Source of the DNA: Mercenaria mercenaria
Lineage: Eukaryota > Mollusca > Bivalvia > Venerida > Veneridae
NCBI RefSeq assembly: GCF_021730395.1
Contig: NC_069379.1
Coordinates: 26,572,501 to 26,636,500, forward strand
Length of the DNA stretch: 64,000 nucleotides
Reading direction: 5' to 3'
Shown: piece by piece, positions 1 to 11,441 of the stretch
Position numbering within the stretch: the first letter of the stretch is position 1
How the letters are laid out: each line of letters begins with the position of its first letter
Notes under the pieces: model-generated
Told to the model about the DNA's origin: nothing
Seen by the model: only the letters and a program-made list of their open reading frames with translations
Databases searched by the model: none
Made by a program: the position numbers and the translations under genes

Positions 1-122
1 TTTCTAGTTCGGGGGATGAATTAATACTGGAAGTACTTACTCTTGTTACAATAGTTAGCGTGGTCAGTAATTACACTGAATTTTCAAATCGTTACATGTC
101 TTTTTAGGAACAATGCACTTAC

Positions 123-2648
123 CAAAAACTGATAACGTTTGCACAGGAGCTTCTTCCTTGTTCTTTTTGTCTGGAGCAAGCAGAGGTTTAACTTTCATTA
201 CTCTTGGTTCTGCGTGTGGAATATCGTTTTCCCGGTGAACAGGACTATCGCCTATGATATCAAGCTCTAGTAACGATCTATGCGTCTCCTTGATTGAAAG
301 CCTGCTCTTGTCGATTTTCATAGTCGGAATACCTCGAAAAAATGTCGATAAATGTGCATTCGGCAATATTTCATCTGTATAACTGGAGGCATCTGGCACC
401 AAGAGACGAGAGGTTAAACTATTAATGTCTAAATCATCACTTCTTGCATCTATTTTGTCATCCAGTTCTATGATAGAGCCTGATTCAAATAAAAAACTGA
501 CTTTCGACTTGGATCGTGTTTCGGGTGAATACCAATAACTTTGTTTATATCGTCCTCGCCGTCTGAAAATATCAAATATCGACATCAATACAAGCCGTTG
601 TAGCATTTTCTATCTGATGATTGAAGAGGTGTTGATAGTGGTAATCGTAGTAGTGTTGGTAGTAATGGTAATGAAATATTGATAATAATTGATGGCTGTG
701 ATTTAGGAATACTGACAGAAGAAGGTATGTTTGATTGTTTGATTGGAAGTCGTCTGATTGGTTCATTTATTTATTTTGTTGGGTTTAACGTCACACCGAC
801 ACAATTAAAAGTCATATGGCGACTTTCCAGCTTTGATGGTGGAGGAAGACCACAGGTTCCCCTCCATACATTATTTCATCACAAAGGAACACTCGGGCAG
901 AACCATCAACCTTCCGTAAGCCAGCTGGATGGATTCCTCATATGAAGAATTCAAAGCCCCGGGTGAGGGTCGAACCCACATTTGTAAGTTTGTATAGTCT
1001 TGGTCTTGTGTTTGAAATATTGTGAACTTTACAATGTAATAAAATACAAATAATTGCCAAAGAAATTCACATACTAAGCAGCTTATGGATAATTGGTCCA
1101 TTTAAAGGGAATTCCTATAGTTTTTTATGCGCATCTTTCTGCGCAGCCGACACTTTCTATGGAAAACTGAACTGAAGTCAACATTTGTTGAAACATGTTA
1201 CAGACAATCTTAAATATGAGGACTTTTGAATGAAATAACATTTTTGATAAGTTATATCAGTAATCAAATGTTGATACTGGTTTATGCTGTATTGACAATT
1301 ATCATGCCTGACAGGTATCTTGCTATTTTTGTGGTTGTGTTTACACATCGCATTTTAGTACAAAGACAGTGTTGTTCATATAATGTAAGATAATTGACTT
1401 AGTACTGATCAGACAAAATCACCTTTCAGATTTTTTAGTATTCAATTATAGAAAGAATTAAGAATTTCTAAAACTTTTTTTAACTTTTAGCAGACATACA
1501 TGTAATCAATTTGGCCAGGTTCGCGCCATTTCTGTCTGAACAGGTGTTGTATTCTAGCGGTCTTAACATAAAATTTAGCCTGGTGACCCATACATTTTAA
1601 CCATTTTTATGCTCACAATACAATTATCTATACACAAGAAGAAAAAGAAAAAATTCTATGAAAGAGTTTTTTCAAAATTTATAAAAAATATTCTTCACTA
1701 TGGGTATTTTTCATTGAAAAAAGTTCACAAAAGTAAATATGAAACAATATTTTTTTTCATTTGTACCCATTATTGTAAGGATAGAGTATTACAGATATGA
1801 CTATGATATTAAATAAGTATATAATAAAATCTTTAAAAAGAAAAAACCGCATTGTGCTGCCTGGATGTATATTTTGGTTGGTATTTATAAAAAAGCAGAA
1901 AATTATGAAAATGTTGAAAAATCGCTGGCAGTTTCAGCAACAGTGGGTGTGTTCAAAACAATTTTTCACAAAAACAAGCCTGGTGACCTATTGTTTTTAT
2001 TTGTTCATTGTTTTCAGCACAAATTTTCCTATCATATATGTGAATTTAAAAAAATTCTATGAAAGGAAAAAAACTATAGGAATTTTCTTTAATATTGCGA
2101 AGTATTTTAACAAAATTTGTTGCTTTTTTAAAACTTTTTGTTATTATATAATAAGATAATTACGTGAAGCATTTTTTAAAGATATTGATAAGCAGATTCT
2201 TTAACAAGATGATTTGCCGTTAATAAATTTCCTTATTTTAAATGTTAAATATAGTATATCTAATTTATTCTATGCAATTTAACTGTGGAAAGCTAAAGGT
2301 TTCACAACTGTCAAACGTCGTGTTACTTGTAAACTGTTGAAGTGTTCTATGAAAGGAGAAAACCAATTAACCAAATACACATACCTAATTAGGAATATGC
2401 GTTTACAGCAGAGAACTAATATTGCAAGAAGCAAAATACTGCAACATAACGCCACTGTTATTATGACGATTTTAGCGATATGTTCCTCCTGTTCTTTAGT
2501 GTTGGGTGGTGACGTATAGTTTATACCTGACTGGAGCGTAGCGTTCATTGTCTGATTCATCTCAGATATCGAAGTCGGAGATGTTGAGCTTAACATTCTT
2601 GAACACCCAAACAAGCTGCAAACGACAGCGTTATTCGTTGTTGGAAAA
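123..2648 (-). CDS. Single-pass membrane protein, left copy (partial)
   Basis: Exons 2648-2385 (264 nt, stalk plus membrane segment) and 562-123 (440 nt, cytoplasmic part) are mirror copies of the right-arm exons with the same borders and phases. The next exon would lie left of the window. Over the shared cytoplasmic exon about ten residues differ from the right copy, with most of the noticed changes altering the protein. The intron between the exons contains a SINE and the 983-bp TTAA-flanked insertion, both outside splice sites. Upstream exons are uncertain; a cysteine-rich exon at 10214-10382 on the same strand is a candidate. Confidence 0.6.
763..985 (+). mobile_element. SINE (bivalve type, GTTTAACGTCRCACCGACACA head), left arm
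   Basis: The sequence starts with TTTGTTGGGTTTAACG and ends near TCGAACCCACAT, the tRNA-like tail with B-box. It is mirrored at about 61690-61915 and so predates the duplication. It lies in the intron of the membrane-protein gene. Confidence 0.6.
1106..2088. mobile_element. TTAA-flanked non-autonomous DNA element, left arm only
   Basis: The element is 983 bp and lies between TTAA at 1102-1105 and 2089-2092. Its ends form an inverted repeat: AGGGAATTCCTATAG against AGAAAATTCCTATAG, followed by a T run. The right arm has a single TTAA at the matching place (61561-61564), so this is a clean filled/empty pair. No transposase is present. TTAA duplication is typical of piggyBac-type elements; Kolobok also uses it. 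Insertion followed the arm duplication. Confidence 0.85.
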
Positions 2649-2974
2649 CTAAAAGGAAAATAATTTGCAAATATAGTATTAACATAAAATGAAAAAGTGA
2701 CACATGAAGAGTACATAATATACATACAATTTATTTCCAATATGGCATTAAAATATGCAAAAGTAAAAGGACAATATTCCTTGATTTTCACGGAAACAAC
2801 ATTTATCTGTCACTGCAAAGAAAGACAATAAATATTTTCACTTATGCCAATTTTGTTTTTGAGAAACAACTACAAAAGAAACATTATATTGAAGTCAAGG
2901 ACAAAAAACAATAGGTTAGTTAGATTATCTTCTTTGAAAATTTTCATGACGAACAGACTAAATACCATTCAGTG
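2649..2974. other. Intronic DNA beside the membrane-segment exon (left)
   Basis: AT-rich sequence between the exon acceptor and the LINE, mirrored on the right arm at about 60660-60992. No further signals. Confidence 0.5.
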
Positions 2975-5900
2975 ACGGAAAAGATACAGCCAGGTCAATG
3001 TGATTTTTTTCATTCTAACTGAAGTTCTTCTTTTCCCCCTCTGTATCATTTCGTATGTTCTACTTGTCATACAACATTTTCTTGGGTTGCATGACTTTAT
3101 CCATTTCCTGTTCCAGTCTTGTAGTCGGTCAAGATCCTCTTGGAGAGCCAAAGAGTCCGCGTGAGTGCGGTTCTATCGATAAATCGACAATAAAGAGGCG
3201 ATTTGTGGAGAAGATCCTCTTCGAGAGGTCGTTAATATACAAAGAAACAGGAGTGGGTCCAGTAGTGACCGATGGGGATGATTTATTCGGAAGAGTGACG
3301 TTCTACGACGATCTGTTTGCTGCGATTAGAGAGTAAGCTCTGCATTCAACATAGGATCTTGCCTTAACTCATTCTGCCCTAAAGCATTATCTCCACTTCT
3401 ACTCTGCTGATATTTATCTTTCAGCCACCTAAGAGGCTGATTTACCCTGAATACCGAGAGATGTTTTGAGAGATAGCATAGATTTCGTAGTTTTTTTTTT
3501 TTGCTTCGGATATTGTTGTTAATTAGTGACATATGACATCAAATATGTGCTAATAGGTATGGAATTTGCACTCTTTGTAAGTAAATTGAAGTAGATACGC
3601 AACAAAGATAATTTCATGCAGCTTTGTAGTACAGTCATTTCAACAGACTATTGAATTAAAGACACAAAACAAATGACCGTATTCTCTCATCAGATATTGT
3701 TTTGGCTAAACAACATTTATAAAATGTTAACTTTTATCATGCACATATTTAAACAACAAATATGAACAATTCTTAAAATAATTTTATAAATACATATTAT
3801 TGTCATTTTCTAACACCGGTTTTACTCATTTATACGCATCCAGGCAAACAAAACGCATCAAAATAAAGTTATTTCTCATAAAAAATAGCGTATGTGTTTA
3901 GTATGAAGATGTAATAAAATGAATATTTTAGCTATTTTAGACAGAAACTATTGTGCTGAAAATCAGATTATTTTGGCCTAATTTTCAGAAAACATGTACC
4001 TTATGAAAATTTGAATTTTGAAAAAGTGTTGTGGAGTTTCTAAAGTATCACAAACAAGCTGTCGAAATAATTGAGTTATCATTAACACTTTATTCTATAG
4101 ATCAAGAGGCAGTCTCGAAGTTTAACAACAAAATAAATAGATGAATAAATAATAAATAAATAAATAAATAAATAAATAGATAGATACCAAAGAAGATGTT
4201 TTTACTTTTTTATACACACATGAGCATTGTTATATCGCATAGGTAAGAATTAAAGATCTGGTGTGCATGAGTTGAAGATAGTTTAATCTTACATGTAAAA
4301 GAAAATATTTTAGATCTTTTCTTTTCAATGATATAATCCACAATTCTACCAGTTTTGTTCAGGCAGTGTTGTGTGCGTTCACGGTCAAGACGCAAAGATG
4401 TGACAATGTTCACACGGTATGCAAGTGTAAAATAATTCTATGAAATTTTTGTTTTGCATTTCGGTATGATACTTACACGTTATTTTTGTGCGGTAATTAT
4501 GTACGTCTGTCTTTACTGAAGTGTATTTTTATAACAGTACCCGATCATTTATAATTCAATTTTTCCGCGCTCAAATGTTTAGAACCGTAAAGAATATACT
4601 CAACGCCCTTTATAGCTCCATAGCTATGTTTTTATATTTATCTCTGTTAAATTTTGACAGATTTAAATGAAATTCTGGCACAATGTTTAATGATAATTTT
4701 ATTTTAATAAAACGTAAGAATGATAATAATCAGAATAAACTCAATTAGCCGTAAAATTGTTTGATCCCGCAGATGGCATTATTTGCCGCATAGCGCGCGA
4801 CGAGCGAAAAAGTATATAATTTTGGGTAGCATTATTTCAATTGTCATTTCTCAATGAATATTTGTTGGTATCTATTTATTTATTTATTCATTTCTCTTTT
4901 ATGTTTCGATCATATAAAGAATCATCCGTAATTTTCAGACTTCTAGAAATCACAAATTATAACTCGAACGACGCTCGCTTTTACAGCTTTTTTCAACGAA
5001 AGCATTTATTTTTTCACAACATCCGGTTTTATTTATGTTTAAAAATGTTACGCAACAAAAATTGATTGGTCCAACTTGTTAGAAAGAACTAAAAGATTTT
5101 ATTTAAGACCAGTTAAATGTGACGACTGAATGCGTCATGCGGAATTCAGAGCTATTACTGTAAAGACGCATGTACGCGGCGTGCGGTTTCCAGATGTAGA
5201 TAACAACACCGCCTAGAAGCGGCACGCGGTATTCAGATAACAACTGGTCGACGCATTAATGCGTCGCGCGGGCAGAATGAGTTAAATTAATGCAATAGCG
5301 TTCTATCTTGGCTAGGAGACGTTGATGAGTAAACCATTCAAAGGACTTGCTGAAATTAAGGAGGATTGATTTAGGATAGAAGACAAGGTGTTGCTTGCCG
5401 CGGTCTCTTTACATAAAGATTGGTAAAACGTTGGCTTCCTTTCAATCAGATCGGACTCTTTGTTGCAGAGATTCCTTATATACAGTGGTAAGAGCAATAT
5501 AGTCTGCGTAGACTGAGAAGTCGCTTCGGCACGTTGTCTGGGCTTGAGCTCTTGTGTGGGGAAAAGATAATTTACCTCCTACTGTAAAGTGATGAATATA
5601 CTCACCTATGAGTGGTACATCAGACGTTTTCTCGGGGTTAAACACTCAAGTTAAATGTATGTTGAGGATGGTTGCCTTCGTGCTAGAATTGTTGTAGTCA
5701 ACACAATCAGTCTTTAATGGGAGATGTTACTTACTTTACCCTCACTGAGTGGAGATTCTCAATACTATCGTAGACCAAGTCTCTCACATATGCATGGTTG
5801 GCCTTACCACAATATTCTTGCTCTTCGTTGTTGATAATCTGATATAGTTGAATCTCTTTCCATGATCGAGTCAGCCGGGCTGTGTTGTATGCTCGTCTGG

Positions 5901-6900
5901 AGAGGCGATTGATTTTTCTGATGACACAAGTATAGCTGTGTCTCGCTATGAACATCTTTGATTCAACCATAGTACATGCCTTCCGCAAATGCTGGCCCTT
6001 AAGTATCTTTGGTGTGACTGTATGATATGATCCGCGAAGTCAGTACGACAGTGTAGAGTCTGGTTTCGCATCTCTTCTCAGCAGAAACTTCCTATGTGGT
6101 GGTCTAACTGCTCTTTTGCGTGCCTGTTCAAATACAACATCATGGTCGCTTTTTCCAGGAAAGGCTTTACACCTTTCAACTTTAGAGGCACTTTCATAAT
6201 GTATAAGTCCAATGTGTTAGCGTGTCTTTTTCTGGAAGTCTATTTTGTTCTCAGATGAGATGCCACACACAGTAACCAAAAATCGTTTCTTAACTAGTTT
6301 GATCCAGTCACAAAGTTTAAGGTCAACTTATGGAAGGTTTAGACCTCCGGTTAGCCAGATAGTGGCCCCTGATGCTATCACAGTAAGTAAGATCACAGCT
6401 GGATAGGCTATATGTAGAGCCAATTATTAGAGGTGTGCTACGTGGACATTGAAAAGATGAAGCTGTGAATTCATAAGAAGTCCTCATATTGTATCTTTTG
6501 CAGCTATTAAATCTGTTTTGTTCTCTGACTTTCTTAGCAAGTAGTATCCACTTTAAAGGGCATCCCTCTCATGAATGCGAGGACATAGCCATTTCTCACA
6601 GCCAATCACTCTGTCTGGGTCTTTTTTCTTCAATATCAGCCAGAATGATGCCCCTTGGATCTCATACTCTGAGATGTGCTGGGGTTAGCTTAATGAATTG
6701 ACTCAGAAAAGGCTCTTGAACCTAGTGTGGTCGTGGATTGGTCAGTCTTCTGACAAGACACTGTAAATCTTCTCGGTAGATATAGATATAGAAATGGAGT
6801 CTGGAGATAATGTTTAGAAGTTGGGAGTTTCGCATCTGAAGCAAAGTCAACTGGTCTTTGTTGTGATTCCTTTGTATACCGTCAGTGGGATGTTCATGTT
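2975..6900 (-). mobile_element. Old non-LTR retrotransposon (LINE), left copy, split by the 1.9 kb element
   Basis: Broken frames on this strand match a jockey/CR1-type LINE. They include an endonuclease-like segment, a linker (RKINRLSRRAYNTARLTRSW... NHAYVRDLVYD, about 5731-5960) and RT parts near 3120-3340 and 5300-5420, ending in the familiar ALQEDLDRLQDWNRKW block. The copy has many stops and frame changes and is dead. It is present in both arms, so it was already there before the duplication. Confidence 0.7.
3368..5281. mobile_element. 1.9 kb TTAA-flanked element, piggyBac-like, left arm only
   Basis: The flanks are TTAA at 3364-3367 and 5282-5285. The terminal inverted repeats are perfect over CTCATTCTGCCC. 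The right arm has the empty site at 60258-60261, inside the LINE. The right end carries GC-rich short repeats (GCGTCGCGCG, ACGCGGTATTCAG-type). An AAAT microsatellite lies at about 4138-4185. No transposase reading frame is visible, so it is non-autonomous. An extra ATTAA follows the right flank. Confidence 0.85.
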
Positions 6901-8596
6901 GGTTATGTGATACCGGACATCACAACTGTCGCAAGCTATAGCGTTCTGCTTACTTTTTCATGGCTTTGCATGTGTTCCATAACCACAGATCCCCTCTCTA
7001 AATTCTAGTTTATTTTGTTCTTCACATTGTTTTGTCGTTTAGGGCACAGCCATTATCATATCTTGGGACCATACGCCGCCTTTCATGGAATTGTACTCGT
7101 GCATCATTGAAGGTTCCATGTGCACCGCCGTATAAATACATCTGATGTCTCTAAATTATATTCTGGTACTTATAACATGTGTAAATGTTGAATTTTGTTC
7201 AACCCGGGTCTAGAGGGCGCGAACGGAAGATTGCATTTCCAATACCGCCCATGAACTGGCTCAATCACACTGAGCCTGCAACATTTGCGTTTATGTCGTG
7301 TCGGGCGACCTGTAGTTTCCCAAGTTTTCTATTTTCGCAATGGAATTTGAAGTCTGGACCAGGGTTTGGATGACAGTCACTTGACCTTTAAATCTGTTCA
7401 GCAAAGAAATGTCATCTTATGTCAAGCTTCTAGACCAAACCTGGCGAGAGCCAATAGTGCTTTATAGCGTGAACATCAAATCTCCCCTGGTGGATGTATG
7501 CACGTATTGAGTGTACAATAATACTGACTAAGGGTTAGCGTAATGTTTAACATAGGTTTGATAGCGTACATTCAATGCGTGCGTACAGTCATTGCGGGAT
7601 ATTTAATGCCGACCATGGAACTTTGTAAATCTCTTTTGTCTGAATTTGGACTGACAAATGTACGCCACCGGAAAAGCGAAAGTTTTAAATAGCGATATCG
7701 TGTAACAGGGTATTTTTAGTTTATTTTTTCAAAAGAAGATAAAATTTTGGGACTATGAATTATTGAAGTTCTTTCAATATTAAGTAGGTTGATCAATTTC
7801 AATTCAATTTCTCTCAAGAAACGAGTATACCTGACAAACATGTCAATAATTCAGTGCAGAAGGGTTTTATCATTTCAATTTTATCTACGGAAAGAAAACG
7901 ATATACCCAGACTTTACTCGTATTTAACAGGAAGTTTAGCGATATAATACATGTAAAGTAATATTGCATGGGCCGCCGAGCATTTCTTCTACATGTACAT
8001 ATAACCGTATATATCTATATGTAAAACAGACGAGACAGAGAGATTAGAGATAGAAGAGAGATAGCTAAATTGGCTTAGGTTGCTATGAAATAAAATCCTC
8101 TGTCAGTTATGTATTATGTTAAGATACTGTATAATGAACTTTTATGTGAAAATAAATTAATGTTTGTGTTCTGCAGTGAAACAGTAGCAGAAAGACCTCC
8201 CTTAAACCGACAAGTATATGTCATTGTAAGTTATGGGAAGGTCTTCTTGTAGGTGGAAGCCATCTTATTTTTGAAGAAAATAACAGATTTCGTCTTTGAA
8301 AAAAATTGGACACAGATTGCCGCCGCCAATGATGTTTATTTCACTGATATTTTAAGGTATTTCATCTATAAGCATTGAACACATTACGTAAAACAGTAGC
8401 ACACATTGTATGACGAATATACAATAAACACTTTGAAATGATTAGAGTTTTCACTAGGAATCAATGCAATAAGTATTTATTTTGCACACGTGTATATTCA
8501 CCCATCAATATTATAGAAGTCAAAAGCCTGTCTTGATGTTGTTTTCATAAAAACCCTATTTTTCAAGGGTATGTCAATTGTATCGACTTGATATTA
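6901..8596. other. Non-coding stretch between LINE and 44-bp array (left)
   Basis: Mirrored at about 56874-58540. It contains a 62-codon open frame conserved in both arms (7185-7373), but with no matching exon on the gene strand. Conservation between recent duplicates says nothing about function. No gene is called. Confidence 0.4.
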
Positions 8597-9352
8597 CAGA
8601 GTGAATGGACTTGATGAACCATGATTTCTACTGGACCAGGCAGAGTGAATGGACTTGATGAACCATGATTTCTACTGAACCAGGCAGAGTGAATGGACTT
8701 GATGAACCATGATTTCTACTGAACCAGGCAGAGTGAATGGACTTGATGAACTAGGATTTCTACTAAACCAGGCAAAGTGAATGGACTTGATGAACCATGA
8801 TTTCTACTGAACCAGGCAAAGTGAATGGACTTGATGAACCATGATTTCTACTGAACCAGGCAGAGTGAATGGACTTGATGAACTATGATTTTTACTAAAC
8901 CAGGCAAAGTGAATGGACTTGATGAACCATGATTTCTACTGAAACAGGCAAAGTGAATGGACTTGATGAACCATGATTTCTACTGATTCAGAACCAGGCA
9001 GAGTGAATGGACTTGATGAACCATGATTTCTACTGAACCAGGCAGAGTGAATGGACTTGAAGAACAATGATTTCTACTGAACCAGGCAGAGTGAATGGAC
9101 TTGATGAACCATGATTTCTACTGAACCAGGCAGAGTGAATGGACTTGATGAACCATGATTTCTACTGAACCAGGCAGAGTGAATGGACTTAATGAACCAT
9201 GATTTCTACTGAACTAGGCATAGTGAATGGACTTGAAGAACCATGATTTCTACTGAACCAGGCAGAGTAAACGGACGTGATGATTAATGATTTCTACTGA
9301 ACCAGGCAGAGTGAACGGACGTGATGATTAATGTTTTCTACTGAACCAGACA
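8597..9352 (+). repeat. 44-bp minisatellite, about 17 units (left arm)
   Basis: Unit: CAGAGTGAATGGACTTGATG, then AACCATGATTTCTACTGAACCAGG. Units differ by point changes, with the last two more diverged (GTGATGATTAATG). The right arm has the same array with about nine units. Confidence 0.9.
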
Positions 9353-10213
9353 AAGTCAAGTGCACTTACTTAGTAAATGAAAGTAAATTAAAATTATGAA
9401 AAAAAAGGTTGTTTCTTTCTGATTCATGCAAAGAAACGGCTAATGGTCGATTTCATACAATTTTACTTGCCTCAATGGTGCCAGACATCATTAAATCGAA
9501 ACTTAATAAGAAGTGGTAAGGGAGTCAATAACAAATTTCAGTCTCTTGAGAATTCATTTAACGTGGATTTAAGAACGTAATTATATTTAACATAATTATT
9601 TTCAAACTGAGGAAATAAGGTTCAATCCACTTAAAATAACTAGATATGATTAAAACTGTACGACCACTTACCTTTTTTCGATGTTCTCGAGCGTTCTTAC
9701 GCCGTACCGGACATCATGGCACCGCTGGCGAAGGAATTACATTTAATCTAATCCAAACTGAACAAGACTTTATTCAAATTGATGTGAAACGGGTGTCCGT
9801 ATTTTGTGTTTACTTTCCTCGTCTTTAGAATAGGTGGATATGATTCGTAACAGGTAAAGTGGTAGAGTTTCGGTGTTTTATAATTTATCAAACTACAACG
9901 ATTACACAATATGATTATCTGTCACGGTCTAATTTTAGAATGAGCACGTAATCATGACAGTGATGATACAGATTCATGTTTAAATGAGCAAATATGGAGA
10001 GATGCTAAGTTTTGTTTAGTCCTTTATTTGTTAGAATTAGGCATATCATTTCTCAGCAAACAAATCATGAAATTGCTTAAAAGTGTTTAACGCGGTTTGA
10101 ATTTTCAAATATTAATATCCAAACGAGAACACCATTTTACAGTTTTGACATGAACAGTATGGTAAAAAATAACAGCTAGCGGTACTCTCTACGGGGACGG
10201 GAAAATTGCTTAC
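9353..10213. other. Intron-like region with an unconfirmed exon (left)
   Basis: At 9672-9822 (minus) an AG acceptor and a strong gtaagtgg donor enclose 151 nt. The length would fit phase 1 to 2 between the cysteine-rich and membrane exons. However, the required frame has stops in both arms, so it is not called as coding. A 5' UTR exon or dead exon is possible. Confidence 0.3.
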
Positions 10214-10382
10214 CTTTGCTTAACCTACTGGGAAATAGCCTGTTATAACCTGTATTGAAATTAATTGGCGAGTAAACATTGTCAACATTAATGCAGCAAC
10301 TATAGTGACATCTGCGGGAATAAACAAATCTGCCGCAAATGTTACACACTTCTAGGGAAAGAATATAACTTTTTCGTGACAT
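10214..10382 (-). CDS. Candidate cysteine-rich exon (left copy)
   Basis: The stretch lies between a good acceptor (pyrimidine tract ending gtcag) and a gtaagc donor. It is 169 nt, open, and starts with ATG directly after the AG. It reads MSRKSYILSLEVCNICGRFV and continues to CHYSCC, five cysteines in about 18 residues, followed by a polar stretch. It lies between the TAZ2 gene and the membrane-protein exons on the same strand, so it may be an outer-domain exon of the latter. Its end phase (1) does not fit the membrane exon directly, so another exon would be needed between them. No family is recognised. Confidence 0.4.
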
Positions 10383-11441
10383 CTGACGGAAAAGAAATGC
10401 ATCCTGCGTATAAATTTCAATCAGGTCCGTACATTTATAATAACAACTTTGTATTTTTCTTATGTTGATAGTTGTACATTGTAAAATTGTTTTCGATCCG
10501 TACGTGCAGAATTACCTTTAGAAATAGACGAACTAGTGCTGAGATCATAGTATATGTAAAAAAAGTTACGATACAGATTTGTGCTAATCTTCAAGATATC
10601 AATGCACATTATACGAAGGAAGAATGAAAGATATGAATTTCAAAGTAATTGTTTCGTTATCAATTAACATCTCTCCCCCCCCCCTTTTCTCTCTCTCTCT
10701 CTCTCTCTCTCTGTCTGTTAATGTTTGCAGTGAAAGACGTATGTTTCGTTATGACCATAGTAGAGAAATACACTAATTTTAGATAATTTGATATAGTCAG
10801 TCAACCCTCTAAAAAGTTATTTGATTTGATCACTTTTTCAAACAAACACCAATGTTAGCTCTAATAAAAGGCTCGAACCTCAAACCATTCGTATCTCAAG
10901 TCATCTCGAACATTAAATTATTCGAACCTCAAATTATCTAAAGACGATTTCTACAGTTTAATTTTCTGTTAAATATGCCTATGTCAATCATTGACCAATT
11001 TTGATTCAAAACAACCCATGAAAATATAGGTCACAAGGGTCATTATAAAGTTATCGCATGCCCAAATTTTTTAAACGAGCCAAATTGTACAAAAAATACT
11101 TTACTTGTTTACAACTGCAAACAGAATAGTTCCCAAAACCAAAGCAGCTTTGTTTTTTTGTAAAACACAATAAGCTAAATTAGTTTCGTTCCGCAATTTA
11201 TGTGTGGAAACATCCCATTTCAACATATAGAATTTTTTTTTAAAGATTTTTTCCCATATAAAAAGCAATATTCGAATTCAACAAGTTATCAATATAGAAA
11301 ATATATCAATAGATGTAACAAGATTTTTAAAATAGATATTATATAAGTATATATGTAAACAGACTTAACATTCTATTTATAATTTACTTAATGCTTCTTT
11401 TCTCTAGTATCAATTCATAAACATTACAGTCAACAGTCCGT
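10383..11441. other. Region downstream of the TAZ2 gene (left)
   Basis: Holds the TAZ2 3' UTR side, a C-run plus CT microsatellite (10673-10712) and AT-rich DNA. It is mirrored at 51448-52440. No ORF of interest. Confidence 0.5.

Noticed and set aside
9646-9828. Plus-strand 60-codon frame seen again at 55991-56173
   Set aside because: It recurs only because the arms are recent duplicates; it is antisense to the gene direction and has no recognisable domain.
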